Source: Solenopsis invicta
Taxonomy: Eukaryota; Arthropoda; Insecta; Hymenoptera; Formicidae
Assembly: GCF_016802725.1 (NCBI RefSeq)
Contig: NC_052671.1
Location: 16,805,731 to 16,869,730, forward strand
Direction of reading: 5' to 3'
Length of the DNA: 64,000 bases
Shown piece after piece: positions 49,903-64,000 of this stretch. Every line of letters starts with the position of its first letter. The first letter of the stretch is position 1. A model generated the notes under the pieces. It ran no database searches and was not told the DNA's origin. It was given only the letters and a program-made list of their open reading frames with translations. Both the position numbers and the translations under genes were made by a program.

Positions 49903-52853
49903 GTATATATTTTATAAAATTTTAAAGTTTATTAATACAAATTCAGAAAAACGGTTATAAAAATCACAAAATATTTTATAAATCAATTGCAGTTAATTTT
50001 TTTTAGCTGTATTAAGAGAATAAGTATACACAGGTTTAAAATAGATAAACTTTATCCTAAATTTACGTTTGAAAAAAGTAATTAATACAGGATACGGATA
50101 AAGTCTCACTACAAATGCTTTGAAGCATTCGCAGAACGCAATCAATCAAGCATTTCAAAGTATTTCAGCAGTATGATTATAAATTATAACATTTTGCTTC
50201 CATCGCTGCTGCTGAAGAAATAGAGTAGCTGTAGTATTTGCAGTTACGATTGTGGGAAAAGTAGTTATGTCTCGTTATTTTAAATTCATATTAGTAAATT
50301 TTAAAATTCTGATCACAAATTCAAAATCATCAATCTTAAAAACTAGAAAATCATTAAATTTTCGAACATTTTAAACAATATTTGTAAAAAATCATTTAAC
50401 TCCACCTAGTGTAGATAAATTTTATAGATGTCATCTACATTGAAGACATTTCCTGCATAATGTCTATAAATGTCATGTAAACTAAAAAGGTTAAACATCT
50501 TTGAACAGATCAATAAACGACACTATTATAAAACTTTTTTATTCTTTCTATATAAATAACTTTGAACAGTTACCTGTAAACCTCTGTATTTGAACACACA
50601 ATACTATAAATTGGTCGACAGTGATGGATTGATGACCACGAAGATCACTCTTCTTTATGAGGAATTGAATGAATTCTGGACTAAGCCTGTACCCCATTTG
50701 TGTTAAAGCCGCGCTTAATTCATTCTCTTGTATACTACCCGAATTGTCGTGGTCGAAGCCACGAAATACGCCGAGCCAAGAATTTATGTAATTGTAAAGA
50801 GCTTGGAATTCTGTTACATTTATGGTGCCATTCTTTTCTTTGTCAAACATACCTGTTGAGAAGATCAAATTATTATTATTATTTAGGTGTTTTTACAAAG
50901 AAGAGAGTTTAGTCCTTCAGAAAAAAACATTACAATTTATAACACACAGTTACTAATGCTGAGTTTGTGAGATCTATTTAATTTATAAACTAAGGGCACT
51001 AATTAAATAGCTTATGTCATATTGGTTTCAAAGAACCAATATGACATAAGCTATATAAAAACAAATAAATATTGAAAATGTTTTGACTATACAATATCAG
51101 CATTAAAATTAATTTTAAAAAATCAGTAATTATATAAAACTGAAATAAAAATCAATGATATAAATACCGGTATACATATAATATGTATATAATTATACAA
51201 TATACTTTTTAGGCATTAAATTAATATTATACCTTATATTATTATTAAACGATTTGATTTATAAGACATTCTTAATGTATATCTTTTAAAAATTACAAAA
51301 ATCTAATAAAATATATAAATATATAGAAATAAAATATCAGCAAAATTTTTTCATTATAAATAAATTTTTTAACAACATTAGAAAAACATTAACATACTAA
51401 ATTCATTGATATTTTTTCCATGCCAAAATGATGTAAAAAGATATCAAAATATCATTTAAAAAGACTAATTTAGATAAATATGAGATTAGACGACTCTTAT
51501 CATTTATGACTTTTGTTAATTATAAAGTATGCTTTATGTGTTATACCTATGCATTTACAAATAACATTTGCAAATTATCACTCAACATGGCTTGAATTAA
51601 AAATTATTTGTGCAAAAGTTTTTATATTCAATAAATATAAAAAATATATCGTTATATAATGGTTATTATATGAATATTACCGAAAAATTAGATATATCAG
51701 TAAAACGTCCAATACCAATCTTTCTTAAAGATTTTTAGAATACTGGTATTGAAAAAATAAAGATATACAATTCTGGAATACAAATGCTAATAGAAAAATT
51801 ATTTATAATATCCAATCTCTAAATACCAGCTAAAAGTTATTAAAATTTAAAAACTTCTTAGAATTAAGACTTCTTAGAATTAAGACTTCTTAGAATTAAA
51901 AATCTTACATATTCTTTTTTTTCTGAAATCAGCTGCAAAGAACAAAATACATAGTGAATAATATGATTTATAATAGCTAATGAAGTATAAATAATCATGT
52001 AAATAGATCAATATAAAGTTTGTATGAATATTTATTGAAGTTTTATTAATATATGTAAAAAATTACATGTAATTTATAATAATACTTTCATATCAAATTT
52101 GTAAGTACTACAAACATAATTTTAACAATTCTATCTTACTTGATCCTAATTTTATTAAAGTTTTAGGTAAATAACTTTTAAATGAGTAAGTGGGTTCAAA
52201 TAAACCATTGCATAAATATTTATTATAGTTTTATTAATATACATAAAAAATTGATTTAATTTACTACTTCCTCATCAAATTTGTAGTAATACAAATACAA
52301 TTTTGAGAATAAAAAGTAAACAAAAATAACTTTCAATCTAATAAGAGAATTATGTTCAAAGTTAACACAAACATTCTAATGTATTAATAGAACAATCTAT
52401 AAAATTCCCAAATTTTTGGTAATATCTTAAGATGTAATGTAATATGTATTAATAGAACAATCTGTAAAATTCCCAAATTTTTGGTAATATCTTAAGATGT
52501 AATGTAATACATTGTAACACATACAGCCTTGAGTTTATTTTATAATAACAATAATTCAAGATTTATAATTAACTGTAAGTGTAATAGGCCCACCATCAAC
52601 TCCAAAGGATTTAGACTCGATATACTGTTCTCTCTTTCATTTGTCAAGTAAATATACAAAAATATACAAAATGTGCAAACGTACCAATCATTAATTTACA
52701 TGCTGTATCAGAAAAGGTGCCGCCCTGACCATTGGCTAATGCTAACTGTAATTCTGAAGCCGTTATATGTCCACTTCTGTCCTTATCCACCATGGTAAAC
52801 CATCGTTGTACTTCTGGATTTATCTCCGATTCTGGGTCGGTAGAGCCAAACAT
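49568..52853 (-). CDS. Penta-EF-hand protein (peflin/ALG-2 type)
   Basis: Exons 52853-52685, 50852-50574 and 49659-49568 join in frame to 179 residues ending in FEDFLGVALSCSI. Five EF-hands are visible: DKDRSGHITASEL, DKEKNGTINVTEF, DHDNSGSIQENEL, a degenerate fourth (SDLRGHQSITVDQF) and a fifth (DKDQTGTITIGFEDF). PEF proteins dimerise through the fifth hand and act as calcium-dependent adaptors at ER exit sites and in membrane repair. The start is uncertain: a splice-like CTTCAAG acceptor lies just upstream of ATG 52853, so a Gly/Pro-rich N-terminal exon typical of peflin may be missing. Peflin and ALG-2 cannot be separated with certainty by eye. Confidence 0.88.
49822..49895. repeat. (CATA)n(TA)n microsatellite
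   Basis: About eight CATA units run directly into about twenty TA units, in intron 2 of the PEF gene. Likely length-polymorphic. Confidence 0.95.
51007..51054. repeat. Perfect 21-bp inverted repeat with a 6-nt spacer
   Basis: 51007-51027 and 51034-51054 are exact reverse complements, in PEF intron 1. Confidence 0.9.
51857..51900. repeat. Short tandem repeat, 16-17-bp unit, three copies
   Basis: ACTTCTTAGAATTAAG is repeated three times in direct tandem in PEF intron 1. Confidence 0.85.
52381..52510. repeat. 65-bp direct tandem duplication
   Basis: 52381-52445 and 52446-52510 differ at about one position (CTATAAAA versus CTGTAAAA). The duplication is recent and lies in PEF intron 1. Confidence 0.93.
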
Positions 52854-52859
52854 TGCGCT

Positions 52860-53897
52860 CTTGAAGCAATAGATAAAACAAATACAATTAAAAAAAATCG
52901 CAAACAGTCGGAACAAGCTGTATAATTAAATCAAATGTCAATTTTTGTCCGTGAATCGGAGTAATTGATTTAATGTGCGCGCATCGGGTGATTCAGAAAT
53001 ATTTATAATAAATTGAAGCAAAATGATAAAGCGTGCATTGTCTGGTTACTGCGTGCAAATGTAATTGTTACAATTTATTCAGAATTACCGGATATGCCAT
53101 GATTGAAACTTCCTAACCCTAGGATAGCACACAAATTACAATGTATTTACACCGTGGAATTCTTGTTTAGTTTGTTATTGAGACTTTGCGTTTTCAATAG
53201 CATTACATAATAACAGACGCATTTGCGCGCTAATAGCATACTTCGTTGAAATATATTGGACAGAGAGCTGGATGCTGGAAGAGAGGCCTAGATCTTTACA
53301 CAGAACATATAACCATTTATGACTTTCGTATTTACGATCCCATTAAAGTATCATTAGGGTGAAATCACACGGTGCGGAAAGAACTGCGGAATAGTCTGTC
53401 ATTGAAGCAACCAATCAGCGTTATTCCGAAAAGAGAAAATTGGTTGCTGAAATGAACCGATTGGTTGCTTCAATGACGCTCTAGGTTTGTTCGCATCTCA
53501 TGCTCCAACATATATATACTTTTCAGCATTTTCAGTGTCAATACGTTCTAGACATTTCTGATCAGTAAATCTGAATTTTTTTGGTAGATAATCGGTTTTC
53601 TTTTTTTATTCTTGTTAACCGACCTTTGCCGATTTTCTCTGAATTTCTCCTTTGTCATACGTTGCTAAAAGTGAGGAAGTCAGCAACGAGGTACATTGGC
53701 AGCACTGCTTTGGTTGGCTGAAGCTGAGCCAAGCTGAGCTGAGCTTGCTCTTGTCAACTTGGAGTTAAGTTCAGTTAAGTTATTGCGAGTGTTTACGAGG
53801 TAACACTTAATTTTCGTGATAATTCTGAGTCAAGCAAAAAGAGGAGGCTGAGTTCTCGCGTTGTGGTTTTGAAGAAGCCATTTCTAAGCCGGGCATC
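52860..53897. promoter_or_regulatory. Divergent promoter region between PEF and SMNDC1
   Basis: The two genes are head to head about 1 kb apart. The centre has less AT-rich sequence and a perfect 17-bp inverted repeat (53400-53416 and 53459-53475) with CCAATC/GATTGG, the NF-Y type box, plus a further ATTGGTTGCT between the arms. The SMNDC1 5' UTR probably lies within 53.7-53.9 kb. Transcription starts were not identified. Confidence 0.45.
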
Positions 53898-59371
<5,474 letters not shown>

Positions 59372-60009
59372 ATAACTTATATGTAAATAAATAGAGATAT
59401 AACTAACTGGTGGAAGAGATAGAAAGTTGTCGTGAAATTATCATCATATTATATCAAAGACTGGTTTATAAACGCTTTGGCAGTATGTGGATGAATGACA
59501 TTGGAGAACGTCTTTGCGAGATTAACGGTTTCAAGTGAAGTGTGAATAATATCTTCTCTTAGCAGCACTGATCTTACAAATACCGAGACAGTTTCAAATT
59601 TTTTACCATAATTCAAAAAGTAACTGCAGCGAATAAATGTGTTTTTAGATTAATACATTTCCGTGAATATAACTTGTTTACAATCTCAATTAATAGAAAT
59701 AAATGTATACTTTAATGTGCAGTTTCTTTGAAGACACTTTTATCTTTAATAAGAGACTGTGTGAATGTTGTATGTATATGTATAATGCAAATTAAGTAAA
59801 GGGAAATAGATTAAAAGGATCATTATTAATAAAGAATTATATGTATATTAATGTGTGTGTATATGATACGCGCACGCTATACACACGCGCGCGCACACAC
59901 ATACGCACACACACACACACACACACACACACGTATTAATGATACTAGTAATAGAGAAAAGGCTTTTTTTGTAATATTTTATTTTTATTATTAAAATATA
60001 CTAATATTC
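59372..60009 (+). other. SMNDC1 3' UTR and following microsatellite
   Basis: No coding sequence. AATAAA motifs lie at about 59632 and 59698. An alternating purine-pyrimidine stretch of CG and CA/AC repeats spans about 59868-59934. Confidence 0.6.
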
Positions 60010-60245
60010 AAAGTTGTAAATTTCAAGATTATGTCTATATGGATTATTTACGTATTGTTTATGTTATGTTTATCCAAATCTTGTTTCATGTAGACGATGT
60101 AAATTATAAATTGGATGTGATAAATTATAGATTAGACATAGTGATAAAAAAAGTAATTAGCTAAGAAAATTCTTACTATATCTAATTTTAGTATTGATAA
60201 AATGAAAATATATAATATTAAAAATTAAAATGTTCTAATATTCAA
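60010..60245. repeat. Dispersed repeat, copy 2
   Basis: AATTTCAAGATTA, GTCTATATGGATTATTTACG, TTTCATGTAGACGATG and TTGATAAAAT match the order of words in 22230-22455. Confidence 0.6.
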
Positions 60246-60713
60246 GTCGAGCCGGTAACATCACTTTCCTGAATTATCTTAAGTCCGTTTAAATTATTTT
60301 ACCAGGTAAATAGTACGATAGTATCTCATTGGTGGCGTAGAATGCGTCAGAAACATCAAGATTAATCAAGATGGCGATTCTTCTCGTTCGATAATACGTC
60401 ACCAGTGAGTGATAAATATCGCGAAAAAATGTGGACTTAGCGCTTTGAAAAGATAAAGAAATAGCTATTTCGCGCAAGGTATTCGTTGTGTTTATTGTGC
60501 AACGGTAAAGATATTCTATTATCTTGTAGCTCTCATATTCTAACCTGTACGCGTCGTCATCGCCAGCTGAAAGTACCGTAAGATTTTCAGACTGACAGTG
60601 ACAAGTATGGCATTATTATGCGAATGTAGGGAAGCCTTGTAAGGATCGTCATGTGAATGAGGCTGATATCAACGAGCGGAAACTGATATTGATTTAGCTT
60701 GCACGGAGAAAAC
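60246..60713 (+). promoter_or_regulatory. Upstream region and 5' UTR of the SLC12A8-like gene
   Basis: More CpG-rich than its surroundings, ending at the start codon 60714. The minus-strand open frame at 60289-60477 shows no convincing domain. No specific promoter element is recognised. Confidence 0.35.
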
Positions 60714-63658
60714 ATGGAATCGAACGAAGACAGTCGACTTCCCAACGGCGATGTTCGGGTGCACAGGGACGTCGACTGGGCTAGATACGGTTTGCGTGAT
60801 CCGGAGGCCCAAGAAACTGCGAAAAGGGATAACAGAGATGATAATGTTCTCGACCCGGAAATGTATCAGGCCGGTGTGAACGAATTGTTCGCGCAGGAAT
60901 ATGTAAGAAATATGTGATATGTACTGTAAACAAGGTTGTACATTTCAAAATTAAATTTATGGATTGCTTACATTATATTTATATGAATCTCTTTTATGTA
61001 GATATTGCAAGCAGTGTAAATTATAAATTGATATAAATGTGTATAATTATTATTTGTTTAATTACTGATTTTTAATTACAAAAATCTTTGAAATCGAAAA
61101 CAGTAGTATTTAAATGACAATTTTTCTTTTTAGAATATGTCTTATGCATAAAAATACACAAATTTATAAAATTATAAGAAAATCAGAGAAGAAGTGTTAT
61201 ACTGCATTGGCTAACACAATACAAAAAAAAATTTTTTAATTATAAATTTATTGATACATAAATTTATAAAATTCTAAGAAAATCAGAAGACGTGTTATAC
61301 TGCATTGGATAACACAATACAGTAAAAAAATTGTTAAATTATAAATTTATTGATATATCTAACTTTATTATTGATAAAATAAAAATATAATAAAAATTAA
61401 AGAATAGAATATAATTTTTATTATTTCAGATGAAATCTGAATAATCTGATCCGTAGGTCTATTGTTTACACATATGTAAAACATAATTTAGACTGCGTTT
61501 GGAAACATCATTCAAGTGCTCTATGGATTTTTTTATTTTTATTGTTTATTGAATGTTAAAGATAAAGTGATACATAAAGGCACTTGAATGGTATTTTCAA
61601 ACACAGTCTTATATAATTCATATACACATAATATAAATTATTTATATCTGATATATGAGCGACCAACCCTGGTTATAAAGCAACACTGCTCATTATATAG
61701 CATTACAATGTCACAAGTTGTCTTTTATGTCCTTAGAGTTCAGATCCCTGGTGGAAGTCAAACTTCTTCATTTCCCAGCCTGTGTTGTTTGGAACCTGGG
61801 ATGGAGTTTTCACATCTTGCCTTATTAACATATTCGGTGTAATTGTATTTCTGAGGTCTGGCTGGATAGTTGGTCAAGCAGGTGTTTTGAACGCAGTATT
61901 GATCATCTTTTGTACAGGTAATATGATCAGGCATATACATTCATTACTATTAACAAATAGGTATGGTAAAAAATTTTTTCACAATATCCAGGGTGTTTGC
62001 TACTTGAAAAACTAAGAAAATGTAGAATTTTTAGGGAATTAATTTCTTACTTTTGAAAATCTTGAATTTTTATGGGATTTTATTGATACTCAGGAAAATT
62101 TTTTAAATTTTATTTTCCTTTTTTCGATATAATTCTTTGATCATTTTTCTTGGTAATACAAAATCAATTAGCAATAAATATGGTACACTCCATTCATGTA
62201 CATTCTTGTTTGATTAGTGAGTTCTTAAAAAAATATTAGTAACATTACATCGTTCTCAATTGACATTACGTGTTTAATCATTTGTTATGTAAATACTGTG
62301 CTTTCAGTAAACTGGATCTGTGTATTGCAAATAGATCGTTACATGCCATATTTAGTTTATATTATTCATTTTTAGCATTTTCTCATATTTAATATTTAAA
62401 ACTTGAATGGTTTTTTTATGATTGTAGAAGAAACATTAAAAAATATAATAAAATAAATTTATTTTGATGCTGCATTAAACAATTCTCTAATTTTATTTGG
62501 AATTTTGATTAAAGTGCCTGGAAAATTTGTAAATTCTCAGGGAAGTTTTTTTTACAAAATTTATGTAAACACTCTGATATTTCATATCATTTATTTATCG
62601 AACAATTAATCTTTTCATCACAATGAAACTTTACACATATCATATTGAATATTTCAAATATTTATAAAAATAAAAAAAATTTAGATTTTTGTCATTATTT
62701 CATAATCACGTTTCCATTAGAATGCATTTCTATTTTTTATTAAAATAATTTTTGATTTAGGTATAAAATCGTCATCAAATTTTTTGTATTTAAATTCAAT
62801 ATAGAACAATTTGTCATTTTTTTCATTATTTTGAAAATACGTGTGATATATCCTTAAGTAAATCCTTAAATAAAATTTTCAGGATAGAGAAGAATCACAG
62901 AGATGCTTGATAGTATAAAAAAATTATTAAATTTTAATTTAATTTCGAGATATTACATTTCTGGCTCTACTCACCAGCTTTTAAAATCCGACAAACATGC
63001 CATATTGCTACGCGCGCAATTCGTATATAAATTCACCTAGGAAATTATTATCGAGCACTAAGATGCATTTTCAACGAGTTAGCCATTTTCTCAATTTAAA
63101 TGTGTTGATACAATATCCAGTCATAGTAAAGGTTATTGTTTAAATAAATCAATGTTATCAAAAAGATACAGACATTGGCGAAGATTTTTATGTACTTTAA
63201 TGATTTCAGTGTGTATTGCATTGGTGACTGTACTGTCAGCTGTTGGCATATGCGAACGGTGTAGAGTTGAGAGCGGCGGAGTGTACTTCCTGTTATCACA
63301 CGTACTAGGTTCCAGATTCGGTGGCTCCATTGGATTACTTTACTGTTTCGGGCAGGTAAAAACAAGCAAACTTATCCTTCCGTTTTATCAGCGATTCCAA
63401 GAATCGGTTTGTGGATTTTATTTCAGGCGGTGGGTTGTGCTCTGAACGTTTTAGGTTTTGGAGAATCAATGGCTGGTCTTGTAGGTTTGGATTCGGCATG
63501 GGCACAACGCGGCTTCGCCTGCGCAGCCGTTGTACTATTATCCGTAATTAACGTAGCAGGTGTTAAGTGGGTTGTTAAATTGCAATTTATCCTCCTTTTA
63601 ATCCTGCTCCTTGCTGGAGTTGACTTCATGGTTGGAAGTTTTACTCATACTAATATTG
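60714..63658 (+). CDS. SLC12A8: SLC12A8-like cation-chloride cotransporter family member, 5' part
   Basis: Exons 60714-60902, 61737-61917, 63210-63355 and 63427-63658 join in frame to 249 codons plus one base; the gene runs off the window. The acidic N-terminal region (MESNEDSRLPNGDV ... LDPEMYQAGVNELFAQEY) leads into DPWWK, then QPVLFGTWDGVFTSC, NIFGVIVFLRSGWIVG and a series of hydrophobic helices. Conserved blocks ESGGVYFLLSHVLG, GSIGLLYCFGQ, NVAGVKWVVKLQ and FMVGSFTHTN match SLC12A8 closely. The family belongs to the APC transporter fold; vertebrate SLC12A8 has been linked to nicotinamide mononucleotide or polyamine transport rather than classical chloride cotransport. The substrate here is unknown. 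The start is the first in-frame ATG of exon 1. Confidence 0.93.
60935..61050. repeat. Dispersed repeat, copy 3 (short)
   Basis: CATTTCAAAATTAAATTTAT, ATGAATCTCTTTTATGTAGA and GCAGTGTAAATTATAAATTG follow the word order of copies 1 and 2. It lies in SLC12A8 intron 1. Confidence 0.5.
62880..63110 (+). repeat. Solo arm of the 32830-33290 repeat family
   Basis: ATAGAGAAGAATCACAGAGA, TATAAATTCACCTAGGAAAT and TATCGAGCACTAAGATGC then CCATTTTCTCAATTTAAATG parallel 15430-15620. It lies in SLC12A8 intron 2. Confidence 0.6.
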
Positions 63659-64000
63659 GTAAGATGATATAGTAAATTGTGTTATAAAATTGCATATTCT
63701 ACTAAGAGAAAATTGTGCAGAATATCTTTGTGAGTCTTTGGATGTTTGCTGCTTAGAAAAATCTAGAATTTTCAAGGAATTTTTTTTTTTTACTCTTAAA
63801 AACCATGGATTTTCATGGTATTTTTTTTTTATATTTAGGAACACTTTTGGAATTTACTTTTAAACTTGATTTCTATCTCTCTGACAAAATTGTTCTTGAT
63901 TATTTTTTTATATGATAAAGCAAAATCGACAATCGATCAATAATTTATTATATAGCACACATCTACGTGCATTTACATATATTCTCGTATGACTTCTGAA

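Noticed and set aside
60289..60477. Minus-strand frame with LINLDVSDAFYA as a reverse transcriptase fragment
   Set aside because: Only one weak motif resemblance and no neighbouring reverse transcriptase motifs; more likely chance in the SLC12A8 upstream region.

Overview
This window is AT-rich animal nuclear DNA with short coding exons, long introns and GT-AG junctions. Its mix of mariner, hAT and TTAA-flanked elements and the gene content fit an insect, most likely a hymenopteran and possibly an ant (inference from style and protein similarity, not a database match). All exon structures were built by hand. Each complete gene model closes exactly in frame, which is the main support for it.

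Layout. 1-27 kb carries no confident host gene. It holds a degenerate repeat array (about 0.06-0.93 kb), a mariner remnant (1.9 kb), an apparently intact hAT transposon with its 8-bp target duplication (4.67-8.07 kb), several near-perfect palindromes, a GC-rich island (20.0-21.6 kb) that looks like a promoter, and a 1.7-kb fold-back element made of tandem units in opposite orientations (25.1-26.8 kb). 27.1-39.7 kb (+) is a complete 13-exon KIAA0319-like gene encoding a MANSC/PKD membrane protein of 961 residues. Its introns are loaded with non-autonomous elements, and a mariner copy lies in its likely 3' UTR. 42.8-48.2 kb holds a TRIM45-like gene in two halves on opposite strands: RING and B-boxes on +, coiled coil and Cys/Gly/His-rich tail on -. 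49.6-52.9 kb (-) is a penta-EF-hand (peflin/ALG-2 type) gene, head to head with SMNDC1/SPF30 (53.9-59.4 kb, +). 60.7 kb to the window end is the 5' part of an SLC12A8-like transporter (+).

The host genes are not a functional operon: they are neighbouring housekeeping and membrane genes (glycoprotein, ubiquitin ligase, calcium adaptor, spliceosome factor, transporter). The most unusual observations are the opposite-strand TRIM45 halves, whose exons join with exact reading-frame compatibility to 529 codons; a full-length mariner reading frame broken only by six TGA codons, four of them at conserved Trp sites; an intact-looking hAT; and the composite fold-back element.
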